DNA from: Limonium bicolor
Lineage: Eukaryota > Streptophyta > Magnoliopsida > Caryophyllales > Plumbaginaceae
Length of the DNA: 64,000 nucleotides
Assembly (NCBI GenBank): GCA_023374045.1
Contig: CM041783.1
Location: forward strand, 120,095,503-120,159,502
Direction: 5' to 3'
A model generated the notes under the pieces. That model ran no database searches and was not told the origin of the DNA. It saw only the letters and a list, made by a program, of their open reading frames with translations. Shown here in pieces: positions 25,770 through 39,000 of the stretch. The first letter of the stretch is position 1. Each line of letters begins with the position of its first letter. The position numbers and the translations under genes are program-made.

Positions 25770-25917
25770 CCTGCCGGAATTGTTCGTTGCTCTCAGCAAT
25801 TTTTTCGTTGACGTCCTGCACGAAGCCCCGGATTAGATCGTGGAGGTCCTCCTTCGAGAACGAGCTCCCTTCTGCTCCAACTACCTTCCCCTTCCCCTTA
25901 TCGGGTCGTGGTGCCAT
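25770..25917 (-). pseudogene. Start of the Tat gag
   Basis: ATG at 25917-25915 opens MAPRPDKGKGKVV, which continues to NEQFRQ at the solo LTR insertion point and resumes at 9886. It lies about 60 bp downstream of the primer-binding site, the expected place for a gag start. Codon phase is preserved across the insertion once one copy of the 5-bp duplication is removed. This shows that the two halves were one gene. Confidence 0.88.
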
Positions 25918-25980
25918 GATCAAACAAAATGTGCTTCTGTGGATTGGATCGTGGTTGTCTTTCGACGTTCGTTTCCCACA

Positions 25981-25996
25981 GATGGCTGGCGCCAAA
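25981..25996 (-). other. Primer-binding site of the Tat element
   Basis: On the minus strand TTTGGCGCCAGCC directly abuts the LTR end GATTTCA. TGGCGCC is the tRNA-CCA-end complement common in Tat/Athila elements. It fixes the element's orientation as minus. Confidence 0.7.
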
Positions 25997-26408
25997 TGAA
26001 ATCGCAACTGATCTGTGCTGCCGGATGAAACTGCCTAGCTACTACCGAAAGCAACGACGAAACCTCCTACCGGTAGAAGGGTAAAGACACGATTGAAAGG
26101 GTCGCTCTCTCCGGTTGTGAAGAATGAGAAGCTTTATGGGCATTCCTACTGGTAATAATAAGGCAAAGGTATACCGGTAGCGCAGAAGTGTTCGATAGTT
26201 AGTAATAAAGAATAAACTATAAAGTAGCCTCATTTACTATAGAACATTGCAGAATAGTGTAGGCCCACAGAGGCAGTTAGACTCCATAGTAAGTCTATAA
26301 ATAGGGACCATTGGATGAGTAAAAAGGCAAGCTTAATTAATATACTTGTCGATATTCCTTTCGTTGCTGCCTAAGAGAGAGAGAGAAGTGGGATCAGTTA
26401 CGATTTCA
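25997..26408 (-). mobile_element. 5' LTR of the Tat element (412 bp)
   Basis: On the minus strand it begins TGAAATCGTAACTGATC and ends GATCAGTTGCGATTTCA, so the termini form an unusually long, near-perfect inverted repeat of about 17 bp. The primer site follows immediately. No partner LTR is found below 5 kb, so the 3' LTR is outside the window or deleted. The best TATA-like sequence (TATAAATAG at about 26297-26305) reads on the plus strand; on the minus strand it is CTATTTATA. Confidence 0.75.
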
Positions 26409-26490
26409 ATTCTACTACTACAACGAGTCGTGAACTCGCGCCTCCAAACGCTGTAAAGCTAAGCAAGAAACTCCACAAAGAGCCCACTAA

Positions 26491-27915
26491 ACACCTGAAG
26501 GGGCAACTCGCCAATTGCACTTCACCGACGACGAGGAGGCAACTTCCTCAGCAGTCGTCAAAGATGTCATTCAACAGCTAGAAGAAGAAAAAGTTCAAAG
26601 TGATGAGAAGTCACAAAAGGAAGTTTCAGTGGAAGAGAGGGGACAAGAAGAAGATGTGAGAGTATCAGAGTCAGAGGAGGACATCAAACTCGTCGCTCAG
26701 ACCTCTATCTCAATCGTCGACCAGTCTCTGACACCTCACCGATCAAGTCGTGAAGGAGATAGCGATATAGAGACACCTTCACTGGTTATACTGACGCTCG
26801 AGGAGCACGAGCAAGTAAAGAAGGCCAAAGGCAAACAACAGATGGCACCTTCACTGCATGCTCAAGAGCTCGAAGAGCTCTTCCAATCCAAATTGGCGGT
26901 TGCAAAGCCAAAACCACCTCAAACTTTAAAGTATCTGAAGAAGCTCAAGGAGTTAGAGCTGGCCATGATCAAAGCTAAGAACGTCAACGACAAGTCCTGT
27001 CCAATCTTACCAAAGTCATTGGACTTCGACTCGATGGAGAAGATGGGTCTTGGAAAGATCCAGGAGCACCTGGAGTTCCAAGGATGGGTAGACTTCTTTC
27101 AGGAGCCTGTCGTCATCTACACCGAGCTGCTCAAGGAGCATATGCGACATCTCGGACCACTTTAGAGCGATGACGATGAAGACTACCTCATCTCCACCAT
27201 CCAAGGTGCTAGTATCAACATCATGAAGTATTGGATTTGCAAGACTTTCAACTTGGATCCAGAGGGGTTGGTTGTCTGAAAGGACACAACCTGGAACAAC
27301 TTAGGGCATCAAGGAGGGAAGATGGTCCAGATGCTCAACAAAGGGGCAACAATGAAGAATTTCCACGCCGTGGAGATGTCGATCCCCATTAGGGTACTCT
27401 TCAGTATACTCATCCACAACATCACCCCGAGGAATCAACACGCTCACATCGTCAATGCAAGAGATGTGAGATTACTGTATACCCTCAAGACCAAGGAAAA
27501 GATCGACCTCCCCGCAATGATTCTTCGCACAATTGAGGAGAGTCGGTATGTGAACCAAGGTCTGGTCCACAGGGGAGTGGTGACCATGGCACTGGAATAG
27601 AATGAAGTGGACACCAACCGCTTCCAAGAGTGTGCGCGTACCGCTCAAGACAGCATCTCCTCTAAGATGCTGTCCAAGATGGGAATAAATACTAGAGGTG
27701 ATAAGCTTGTGGTCGCTCAAGACATCAGCCCACCAGAGGAAGCTCTGTCTCTCACCAGTCCACGACAGGTCGGGGACCATGGATACTTCAGCTCGGGATG
27801 TTCTACAGTGAGTAAGAGTTACTCTTACTGCTATGCAGGTTGTCTCCCAAGAACCAAGTGTTCATCACATGGTTCAAGGAGCTATAGATTTCATAGAATG
27901 CCACCTTTAGCCTGA
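26491..27915 (+). pseudogene. Env-like / 'plant transposon protein' ORF of an older Sirevirus remnant
   Basis: An acidic N part (MHFTDDEE, translated from a TTG) is followed by a basic linker and a globular domain. In order it shows FQGWVDFF, VIYTELLKEHM, the W and G positions of TWNNLGHQGG, then IRVLFSILIHNI and LPAMILRTI. The pattern fits the same plant-transposon domain as the env-like ORF at 20.7-22.3 kb, but the sequence is diverged. The frame is broken by stops at 27163, 27278 and 27598. The 5' end is cut by the Tat LTR, so the original start is not visible. An LTR retrotransposon origin is supported by the polypurine tracts and LTR that follow. Confidence 0.55.
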
Positions 27916-29008
27916 ACGTTTTTTGTCTATTAGAGACACAAGTGAAGTTGTGTGAAAATTTAGTTTTAAGTTTGATTTTTCTGCTTTCTGTTTGTTTTTA
28001 CTACTGTTGACTTCTGTTTCAAAGTCAATCTTTTGATATTAATGAAAGTGCAACTGTTATGTTGTCTTCTTGAATGATAATTTTGTTTAGGAAATAAATA
28101 ATTGCATTGGCTGCTTCTTCCTTTATTAAAAATTACAGATGATCAGAGATATTCAGTCCCAACCATTTCACTAACCCAAACTCTTAACTTGACAACTAAA
28201 AAGCCTACAAACATAGCCCACCATACGCAGCACCTCATTTATTACCACTCACCGATCAATCATTAAGCATATCCCCAAGCATCTATAAATCCTTAATCAC
28301 TTCACTTACCACTCATGAACCTTGCTACACCTCTCACAAATTGGCACAAACTCCACAAAGTTCGTATAGCTCTAACGAGCATACAATCATTTCAACCATT
28401 CGCAAGCTCATGTTCACACGACATCCCAAGAAATATGTCGCAAAAATCTATGTTCACCCAAACTCTGATTCACTCAAAGCCTTGTCTATAACCTCCAGTG
28501 GTACTCCATCTCAGTCTCCAACTCCTCACTGCATGGAGTTCACGATCAATTCTGATGAATCAGATACCTCCACCACAGTTGAATCTCTATTGTGCAAAGC
28601 ACTTTCGGAAGATGAAACCTATGGCTTAGATGTCACTGAATGGGATACCCAAGACCGCCACTCTTTCACCTTATATGATCACACTTGTAGTTTGTAATCT
28701 ATGGAATGTTATGGCCTTTTCAATAAATTAAGTCATGTTGTTGCTCCCTATTTTTGTTGTATGGCAAAGGGGGAAAGAAAGATATGTACTTATGACCTTA
28801 TGACTGTTGTCCTTGTGTTATGTAACTATCTTAGCAGAAAACTCTACTATGGTCATGGTACAAAAGTTGTTATCTTTTGTTGTTCAAATAAATTTAAACA
28901 ACCTTTAACAAACTTAGGGGGAATCCTTCTTAGGGGGAATCTCTCACATTTTCAAGTTGCCAAGTACATATGATTTGGTATTGGTTGCCATCATAAAAAA
29001 AGGGAAAT
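27916..29008 (+). other. 3' non-coding region of the Sirevirus remnant
   Basis: It contains repeated polypurine motifs: AAAGGGGGAAAGAAAG near 28767, TTAGGGGGAATC near 28915 and 28930, and AAAAAAAGGGAAAT at 28995-29008 abutting the LTR. An open frame of 118 codons at 28341-28694 (Ser/Thr-rich, ending HTCSL) has no ATG at its start and no family I recognise. It is noted but not called as a gene. Confidence 0.6.
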
Positions 29009-30042
29009 TGTTAAGTCAAGATCCTTTAGTTCTGATGATAGCAAACCTATGTTGTATATCTAATATGTTTGTTAAGCCTTAAGATTAAGATAAACAGGTC
29101 AAGGAGTGGCTTAGCAGGCAAGGTTGCAAGCACACTCAGTTTGTGACATGTGCCCAACCAGTCGAGCATCTGTCAAAGAGAGCTCACGCCAGAACTTCAA
29201 GTACACACAAGAAGTCGAGCATCACACGACCACATCTGTCATACATCAGATGTAAAACAAGGAAGAAACACTGCAAGACAATCGACAAACCTATGCATAC
29301 CTTCACATCCACATAAGCAACTAGCTCACGACAAAAGCGTAACTCATTAATGTGCAAGGTAACAAGATAAGTCAAGGGCTATTACTACACATTATCACGT
29401 AGCCATAATGAAGTTTGAAAAGAGCATTTATGAGCATTAATGAGCCAGACAAGATCATACTAGTTGAGAACACAAGTGGCATTTGACCAATCGAAGGAAC
29501 TGCCACCGACGTGTTTAATCACAAGGCGACACATGTTCTTGGCTTCAGATCAAGTTAAGGCTCAATCTACAATTGAGTTGGTTATTATGCTAAAGGGGAA
29601 AAGTAGTAAATGACCCCTAGAGCCTAGGTGATCATAGATTGTTAGTTATATCTTAACTAACATGTATAAATACGTGCATTTATGTCCAATGTACAAATCT
29701 TGACATATTGAGGAAAGGCAGAGATAATCTGAGCAAGTGTGAGTTAGACTAAAGTGTTTGTAAGGGCTAGAGAGTTGGTGAGCTAGGTAGGAATGGAGTC
29801 AAGTGACAATATGTTGTGTAACTGATAGACTGACCAGTCGGGGAATGGTTGAGGAACTGTAGGCTGACTGTCAGGAAATGGTAGAGGACTTAGGGATAAA
29901 GTCCTAAACTGTCCCGGAGTCTATGGGTAAGGCGTGGGAGATTGAGTGAATTTCTAGGTGTAAATTCTCAATTGAAATGGAGTTTCCAGTTTGAGTTTAT
30001 CTAGTGTTTTTCCCTAAACCATCAAGTAGATCACTTAGTACA
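29009..30042 (+). mobile_element. LTR of the Sirevirus remnant (right end approximate)
   Basis: It starts TGTTAAGTCAAGATCC directly after a polypurine tract. A TATA box TATAAATA lies at 29665-29672 and a TA-ending U5-like stretch follows. The right end is placed at the last plausible CA (30042), but no partner LTR is present to confirm it. No primer site follows, so it is a 3' LTR. Confidence 0.6.
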
Positions 30043-31732
30043 ATGATACGTCCACGATCGATCAGGGACGCATCAGGAGCATCAGTCAGTTTCAGGAGCG
30101 TTAGTGCGTCAAGTTCTCTAAATGTTAGTTCTTCTCTTTTCTCTCTCTCTTGTGCTCTTCTCGTTGGAATTGGTGTGCCTCTACAGATCGAATTTGACTT
30201 CGGATTGTGAATCTCTACTGTGGTGTGGTTCCTTTATAGTTCACCTTCTCTCCAATGTTTCTGATTTTGGAAGGGTAAATCTATTCATTTAGTGGTTGTG
30301 GTTCAGCGTTTGATTTCTGAGTTGTGCTGGGCTTCTCATACCTCAAATCGTTGAGAGTTATGAGCTTCTTTCAGGTTTAGGGAATCTCTGATTTGGTGTT
30401 TCGGTGTTGTTTTATCCCTTCTCTACATTCTGATTTTGGGACTCCAAATTTGTTAGAATCCAGTGACAATTGATTACATTTTGACTGGTGGATAGTTCGG
30501 AGTTGCTTCTGCTTTAGATTGTTGGGAATTCTGCTATCGATCCGAGGTAGGATCTAATTTCTGGTTTATGTGAGTGTATTTTGGTGTGGTTTAAATGTGT
30601 TTTTCGATGGTTAAATCCCCATGGTTTCTGCATCGTTACTCTGATTTGGTGTGTGTGTGTGTGTGTACAATTGTCAATCTGATGGTGATTTGTGTGGTGC
30701 TTTGAGCCTCTGTTTGACACTTCTATTTTCTGAATTTTACACATGTCTGGACAGACGTCCGGACATTGATGTTTGGACAGACTTCCGGACATTGATGTTT
30801 GGACAGTGCGTTTGGGCACCTTCTGTTTTTAAGATATTGGGTGTGTCCGAACATCTGTCCGAACATTGTTGTTCAGACAGGGTGTGAGGACTAGTCTGGC
30901 TTACAAGTCTTGGCATGTGTCCGAACTTGTATGTCCGGACACATGTTCGGACACCCCTCCTGTTTTAATCTGATTTTGGTTTGAATTGTGTCTGAACATT
31001 GACGTTCGGGCACATGTTCGGACGCCACCACGTATTTGATTCTCGGAAGTTGTCCAAACTTTGAATGTCCGGACACATGTCCGGACAACTTTAGTTTTGA
31101 CTCTCGGCATGGGTTCGAACATTAATGTTTGGACACATGTTCAGACATTTGACTAGGTTTGCCTCTGAGTCTCGACTTGTGTCCGAACTTGCACGTTCGC
31201 ACACATGTTTGGACATACCTCTGTTTTTGTCTAAAATGCTCATTTGACCTCTGTTTTGCATTCTGTTTGCGGGGTTACACTCCCCTAAGTTTGTACTATT
31301 GCTTATATTGTGTTTTATGCATGTTTAACACACATTCATAATGGTTTTGCTATAATCTGATTTGGGACACTATACTTTGCCTATGAGCCATGAATGGCTG
31401 GGTCAAGCTATTCCGTGGTATACCATGTAGACGTCTTTCTGAGTGTTGGGTCATTCCCATTCTGTTCTATGGGGTCGACGAACCTTTTGGCCTTTTGGTC
31501 ATTTCTGCGTTGTAGAGAGATCTGTTAGATCCATGGGTCTCCATCGCTTTCTGAGTGTTATGCTTTGTGCTACTGCCCCCTCTGTTTGTGAACTCTGAGT
31601 GTTTCTGGTTTGGGAACCTGTGTGTTCCATTATGTATTCTGAGTTTACGTTTCCTTCATCTGATTTGGGAACTGATTCTTACTTATATTATTCTGCTTCC
31701 GCTTCTTTTCTTTAAATTGTTTTGAGCGACCT
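30043..31732. other. Unassigned LTR-like non-coding stretch with hairpin repeats
   Basis: No gene. It contains a (GT)n run at about 30648-30666 and, at 30745-31215, about seven imperfect palindromes of the type TGTCCGGACA / TGTTCGGACA spaced roughly 60-80 bp. This resembles the hairpin arrays inside the chromovirus LTRs, so it may be an LTR fragment of another subfamily. It is cut on the right by the minus-strand Tekay insertion. Confidence 0.45.
30745..31215. repeat. Hairpin array in unassigned sequence
   Basis: About seven imperfect palindromes built on GTCCGAAC...GTCCGGACA / GTTCGGACA, 60-80 bp apart, with TCTCGG spacers. ORFs across it are repeat artefacts. Confidence 0.75.
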
Positions 31733-34700
31733 AGTAACACCCCTACCGATAATCCTCTAATTATCTCCTACTCGTCACGGTCTCTAATCTAATCGTAGCG
31801 GAATAACCAAATCAAACGGTGGGTGATACAACACCGTTAGCCGCCCATACGACTAACAAGGCTTCAAATACAAATAGTAACGGTCTAATACTAAAGAAGT
31901 ACCGAGTTTCCATTAATCAAACTACAACCATAACTCCAATAATACTTACATCCTTGTTCTCCACAATAACTTACCAAAAGAGATTACCAAGTGCTAAGAG
32001 TTAATTCAAATCACAAACATTCCCAAAAGTCTACAAGGTGCCAAGTGTCTAACAAATATCCATGTCTACCAATGTTTACAATTCCCAAAATCCAAAAGGG
32101 TGTACCACATGGTACACCAGCTAAACAAAAGTCCAAGCCGTGTACGATTCGGTACACCAAACAAACGCTAGTCTAACAAAAGAGTGTGTCCCGGTCATTC
32201 TCCGACCGTCAACCATTTTGAGTACCTGCAATAAAAACAGTGCCCCAAGGGGCTCAGCAAAACATGCTGGTATAAAATTTGCATACCTCGCGAGCTAACG
32301 GAGGTACGCCGACTAATTGGTCGCCAACATTAGGTTCATTTTATTAAACAACATGCTAAAATAAATAACTGCACAAGCATGCATAGCAACAATCAAACAA
32401 GGCGTACCACACAAGCAAGGGAGATATTTCACAATTCACCAATCAATATTCACTTCTTAATCGAACGTCAACACTTAGTCCAATTCCCATCCGGGTTAAT
32501 CGGATGTCATTATTTCTTTTACTCAAGATCAATAACTCACACAAGCCAAGATCTTTTCTCAAACAATTATCCTTCCCTGAATAATTCTCAAGTCAAGTTG
32601 GTATGACCTCCGGGCAGGGACAAGACTATCCCACCACCAGGCTTAAAGTTGGCTTACCTCCCCAGGTTGATACCCATTTAAGGGGTTTGGACCATGGTGG
32701 GAGGGTTAGGCCAGGATTCAGTTAACAAACTCTCTTGTTACCTCATCCTCACGCGTGGCCAAAACTATATCGGGCTTCTCACAAACTCCAATTTATCAAA
32801 TTCTCAAAGTTAGCAAGGTCATCAAGCTAGGGAGTTAGCGAGAGGCCCACATCCAATCAATCAAGGTTATCACAACCAATCAATCAAACACTTCAACTTT
32901 CAATCATAACTTTATAGTTCAGCCACAACTCAAACAAGGCATAATATTCGCAAGATAGTAAGAAGTGCAATAAACCATTTAAATGCATTTATCTTGGTTG
33001 GTTGATTGCACATAAACACACAAACAAACAAGCCGAGGTAGCATCGGTAGCATACAGGGCATGAGAAAATCATACCGTTCACCATCGTTCTCAGACTTCC
33101 GGTTTTCCTTCGAGGTTCAACTATTCAAATCCTAAAACATACATGGAATCGTACGGTTAATTCTCTATAATTAACCTAACTCGTTCCTTTATTAATGTTT
33201 CCCCATTTATAATACCCAACTCATGGTGTTTCAACTTACACACTTAAGTTATTTACCTCACATTACTTATTTAGCTTGTTTATGCCCTTAATAACCATTA
33301 TATATCTTTAATCAAGTCGTAACAATCTTATAATACCATTACCAAACAAATCTCCATCATAAAATTCAAGTTATACATGTTTTAAGGCATTTTGGGTTGT
33401 TCCGGGACCTTGTCTGGGTCCTAAGTCCCGGACCCAACCTTATCTGAACTCTCGGCCAAAATTTGTGAGTGGTCCGGGACCTTAGCAGGGACCTAAGTCC
33501 CGGACCAAAGTGTTTGCTACTCTCGGTGGGTTTAAATGGGGTGGCCCGGGTCATTAGCAATAAGCTAAGTTCCGGACCAAAATATGAGTGAACTCTCGAG
33601 TGGTTTTCAAGGGGTGGTCCGGGTCCTTGTATGGGACTTAAGTCTCGGACCACACCCAATGTTGTATTCTCGGTTATTTTTACATGCTGGTCTGGGACTT
33701 GGTCCTAGACCTAAGTCCCAGACCCTGCTATCATTTTAACAATTTTTACATTTCAGTTTTTGGTTTAACTTCAATCTTTCACCCATTTCTTCCCTAGTCT
33801 TTTCCCTAGCATCTAAACATGTTTTAACATAAATTTGACACTCTAAACCTTCCTAAATCATTTACTAACTCAATTAGTCAAATCTTGGTTAATTACACAA
33901 TTTTCCTCTTAGTTTTTCCTAGAAGTTTATAAGTGCGGTTTTTATTCCTTTCTTGTTTTCTATCTCAATGGTTCACCAACTAGTGTTGTTCTAATACTCA
34001 TCTTGCATCATTTTTATCCCACTTTCTACCCATCTACACAATCATCTCTAATCTAGTTTCCTAGGTGATTAACTACTCAAGTTCAACACTAAAACACAAC
34101 TAAATATCCTAGGTTATTTCTATCAACATTCACACTTAAAGCATCTAGTTTCTACCCAAATTTTGACAGAGGTTCCCCTAAAATCCTATCATTCTCACAA
34201 CACCATTTTGCTCACTCAAATCAGTTTAGCATCCCTGTTTATTCAAGACAACAACACACTTATTTTCCAGCACTTTAACAATCTACGTCCCTTGACTTCC
34301 AAGCCTTTAATCATCATTTAAACATCACTAAAACAATTCAATCTCTTACTCAATATGTAGTAGCCTAACCAACACTTAAAACAATGTAAATTTCCTCATT
34401 CTCAAGCATTAAAAATATGTTTCACAAGTCATACAAGATTAGCTCAAACGGCAAATTCATTTACCTTGGATTTTCTAGTTTTCTTTCTCTTCTTCCTTTC
34501 TCCTTTCTTCTTCTCCTTTTATTTCTTCTTGTTCTTGCCTTACAAAATCAGTAATGCTACAGCCACCCACAACAACATTACTAACTTAGAAACTACCCCT
34601 TAATCAACCTAGAATCTAAGAACACATTTAGGGCTTAAGAAAGGCATTACCTTGCACTTCTAGGTGGGGTTTTTGGACAGGAAAACAACAATGTTCGAGC

Positions 34701-35607
34701 TTCAAGAATGAAGATAAAACCGGCTGGAATGGAGACAATGAGGGTTCAACGTTGAGTTTTCATTTTGCAAGGGAAAAGCTAGAAAAGGAGGGATTTTAGG
34801 TCTCTTTCTTACCTTAGAATAACAAGGAGGTGGTGAAGATGGAGCAACAGCCATGGTGATGAAGATGGAGATTTTTGGTTTTTAAAGGGTGGGAATTAGC
34901 CCCCCAAGAGGAGAGGAATCTAATGGTGTGATTTTTGTAGTATTTAGAGGTGATTTAAGCCTTCAAAAATGGAGGAGAAATGTTGAGCTGGTGGGGGAGC
35001 TCAAATTGCCATGGGAGAGAAGGAAGGAAGAAGGAGGTCTGAATGGGGGAGAAGAAAAATGTGAGAAATGAGGGGGATGGGAGAGAGAGAGAGAAATTAG
35101 AAAAGTGCTTTAGTCACTTTTCTCTTTATTTATTTGTCCTTTTATGCATAAGAGTGAATAAAGGAGAGAGGGAGAAGGCTGGAACCGTCCCCTCCCCCCC
35201 CCCCCCACACACACACAATGGGTTTTCTGATTTTTATTTACAAAGGGGAAGGTTATTTTGGTTTGATTACACTTAACACCCCACAAGTTCTCGTTTTTGC
35301 ACTATTCACTAACCGGAACCCGTTTTCCGGAATTTTCTTGTTTAATTAATTTTAATGGCTCTAGACCTTCACTAATGTCTAATTATAGATATTTAATTGG
35401 ATATAATTATTATGGATCTATTTAACCCGCTTAAAGTCACGTTTTCCCGGTTTCCTTGAAAAACGCGCTTTAAGGTTCATTTGTGTTTTTAATCTGTTTT
35501 ATGGATCCGTTTTCTTCGGGGATTGTTCCCACGTGTTTATTTAGGCCTAATTAAGCTTATAAAATCCTCATTAGCTAATTAATCACTATTTTTTTTAGGG
35601 TATTTCA
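31733..35607 (-). mobile_element. 3' LTR of the minus-strand Tekay-type chromovirus
   Basis: 3875 bp. On the minus strand it begins TGAAATACCCTA (35607) and ends CGGTAGGGGTGTTACT, with the terminal TGTAACA (plus strand) mutated to AGTAACA. Its U5 end matches 43093-44322 closely. It has the CCCC/GGGG hairpin plus a TTGCAGG motif (32225-32272), the U5 stem-loop (31836-31857) and a GGTCCGGGAC hairpin array (33395-33725). A homopolymer C run plus CA repeat lies at about 35192-35216. No gene is seen in it. Confidence 0.9.
33395..33725 (-). repeat. Hairpin array in the minus-strand chromovirus LTR
   Basis: About five imperfect palindromes with GGTCCGGGAC / GTCCCGGACC arms, 60-75 bp apart, and TCTCGG spacers on the plus strand. 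Confidence 0.78.
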
Positions 35608-36009
35608 ATCTACCAACCTTAAGGAACTTTGCCCTCAAAGTTGTTCAAAGTTGGTGTATTATTATCTTTGTTCAATTGACAATTCAATTGTCAATGTTCA
35701 CACACCATACAACGCAAGCACATCACAATGCAACACAATTCTCAATGCACAAGCACAATTCTCAATACACAAGCTCAATCTCAATACAATGCAAGCAATA
35801 CCATTCAACTTCAAGCACAACACGATTCAACAATTACAATCAACACTCTACAACCACTCTACAACCAACGCTCTGGTTGTTACACTTAAGCCAAAAAATG
35901 TAATACAACTTACATACAATGCAATGCTATCCCTAAGCAATGCAAAAACAAAATGGTTTTACCGCCCTTAAAAAAGGATACGCCCCGTACCCTCTAAGCG
36001 CTAGACAAT
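35608..36009 (-). other. Non-coding spacer between pol and 3' LTR
   Basis: Low-complexity CA-rich sequence with loose repeats of CAATTCTCAATGCACAAG. The polypurine-side end reads GGTTGGTAGAT on the minus strand just before the LTR. No gene. Confidence 0.6.
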
Positions 36010-39000
36010 CTAGTCAACAAATAGCTATGGGTACTTCGCCTTCATGGGGTCCTCTAATTCCCAAGTCGCTTCCTCGACATCGTGGTTAGACCACAAGACT
36101 TTCACCATTCGCACTAACTTATGGCGAGTGTCTCTAGTATTAATATCAAGGATTCACAATGGAGTCTCGACATATCTCATCGTTGGCTCAAGGGATATAT
36201 GTTCGGGCTCTAGAACATGAGAGGGATCGGCAATGTACTTCTTGAGTTGTGAAACGTGAAACACATCGTGAACACGTCCCAACTCCTCAGGTAAAGCTAA
36301 CCTGTAGGCTACAGATCCAACTCTCTTCGTAATCATGTACAGCCCTACAAACTTCAGGCTCATCTTGCCCTTCTGGCCAAATCAAAACACGCCCTTCATA
36401 GGCAAAACGTGCAAGAACACTTGATCGCCCACGGTGAACTTAAGGTCGCGTCATCTCACATCGGCACAAGATTTCTGCCTATCTTAGGCTGCTTTCATAT
36501 TCGCTTGAATCAACTTCCGCTTGTACTTGTTCAAGGTATTTTGGTCCAATTATGACCGCTTCACTCGACTCATCCCAACACAAAGGGGTACGGCTATAAG
36601 CATGTCCTCGAGTGTCTAGATGGTCCTTTCTGTCTGACTGTCGGTTTGTGGGTGACATATCAAAACGCAGTGCTAAGCTTCAACTCAATACCCAGTGCTT
36701 CCGGTGTAGCTCTCCAGTATCTTGAAAGAAATCTGGTATCTCGGTCAGAAACTATCATCTTGGGCACTCTGTGGTGTCGAATAATCTCTCGGTCGAATAG
36801 CTCAGCAAGCTTTGCTACCTTCTAGGTGTCCCTCATCGGTATGAAACAGGCAACCTTGGTAAGGCGATTGACCACAACCCAGATCATGTTGAGTCCTCTC
36901 CTAGAAGGTGGGGGTCCAACAACAAAATCCATAGAGATGTGGTGAAATTTCCACTCCGGAATTGGCATAGATTGCACCATTCTGCCCGGGCTTTGGTGCT
37001 CGAACTTCACTTTCTGGCAAGTGAGACACCTCATAACATATTCAGTCACAGCAATTTTCATTCCCGACCACCAGAAGTATCTCTTCATGTCTTTGTACAT
37101 CTTAAAGGCTCCCGGTTGGACGGATAACGAAGAACAATGTGATTCTCGCAGAATGTGATCCCTCAGCTCAGCATTGCTTCGAGGAACGCATAGTCTGCCA
37201 TTTAGTCGGATCAGACCATCTTCAAGCAGTTTAAAGTCGTACTTTCGGCTCTTAAATGTACCATCTATGATCTTCTGCCTAATCTCTGTCATGTAAGGGT
37301 CGCTCATCTGAGCCTCTCGCACCACATCAACCAAGCTAGAAGAAGCGAGTAGTGAATGGACTGAGTGTGCTCGACGGCTCAGGGCGTCGGTAACAATGTT
37401 CACCTTCCCTTCTTTATACTGAAGGTCGATGTCAAAATTAGATAGGAATTCAATCCACCTTCTCTATCCTAGATTCAATTCTTTCTGTGTGAAGACGTAC
37501 TGCAGGCTCTTATGATCAGAATATATGGTGATGCTAACCCCGTATAGATAATGTCGCCATATCTTCAATGCGAAGATAATGGATCCAAGCTCTAAGTCGT
37601 GAGTAGGGTAATTCTCCTCATGTTTATTCAGCTGGTGGGAGGCGTAAGTTACTACCTTTCCATGCTGCATGAGTACGCAACCCATGCCCTTACCAGACGC
37701 ATCACAATAAACCTAGAATCCCTCTGTGCCCTCTGGAAGAGTGAGAATGGGCGCTGAGGTCAACGAGTCCTTCAAGCTCTGAAACAATTCTTCACAATCA
37801 TCTGTCCACACAAATGATGCATCTTTCTTCGTCAGTGTCGTCATGGGCTTCGCGACTTTGGATAAGTCTTTCATGAATCATCGGTAATAACAAGCTAGAC
37901 CAAGAAACCTTTTGATATTAGAAACATTCTTAGGTCTAGGCCATGAATGAACTGCTTCTATCTTAGCCGGATCAACAGAGATACCCGCGCTCAAGATCAC
38001 GTGACCAAGGAATGATACCTGATCAAGCCAGAACTCGCATTTGGAGAACTTCGCATACAGCTGGTTCTCACGCAGTGTCTCAAGTACTCTTCTTAGATGG
38101 CTCTCGTGCTCATCTCTCGACTACGAATACACAAGTATGTCGTCAATAAAAACCACAACTGAAGTGTCTAACTGATCACTCAACAGCTGGTTCATCTAGT
38201 CCATAAACTTTGTTGGTGTGTTGGACAGTCCGAATGGCATCACTATAAACTCAAAGTGGCCATATCTCATACGGAAAGCTATCTTCTTAATATCAAGTTC
38301 TCTGATGGCAATCTGGTGATACCCGGATCGGACGTCAATCTTAGATAAGACTGAAGCTCCCTTCAACAGACCAAAAAGGTCGATGATGAGTGGCAATGGG
38401 TATTTGTTCTTCACAGTGACCACATTAAGCTCACGGTAGTCAATGCATAGGTAGAGGCTACCATCCTTCTTCTTCAAAAAGAGGACCGGTGCTCCCCAGG
38501 GTGATACGCTCGGGTGTATAAACCCTTTATCGAGTAGATCTCTCAACTGCTCCTTCAATTCTACCATCTCTGCTGGTGCCAAATGGTATGGTGCTCCCGC
38601 AATCGGACCGGTGCCTGGCACAAGGTCAATCTCAAACTCCACTCCTCTCTGTGGTGGCATACCGGGAAGTTCATTTGGAAACACATCCGGGAACTCCGAC
38701 ACTACCGGTATGTCGGTGCTGAATTCAGGGTCTCGTTCTAAAACTTGTACATAACAAAGAAATAAATCGTGTCCCTTTCTGAGCTCTCGATACATGGCCA
38801 TGGTGGAGATTATCGTAGTCGAAGGCTCTCTAGGCCTCTAGCGGTATGACACTATAGCAGCAATCTATGCTCGACGCAAAGGATTCGCCCCTTATGCCGC
38901 TCCAACCAATTCATCCCGAATATCAAGTCAAATCCCAAACTGTTGAATTTGATGAAGGAAATGAGAACCTCTTCGCCCTTAATTTGGATAGTGGAAGCTC

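Noticed and set aside
30648..31215. ORFs in the GT-rich and palindromic region
   Set aside because: They arise from repeat units in more than one frame and have no protein-like composition.
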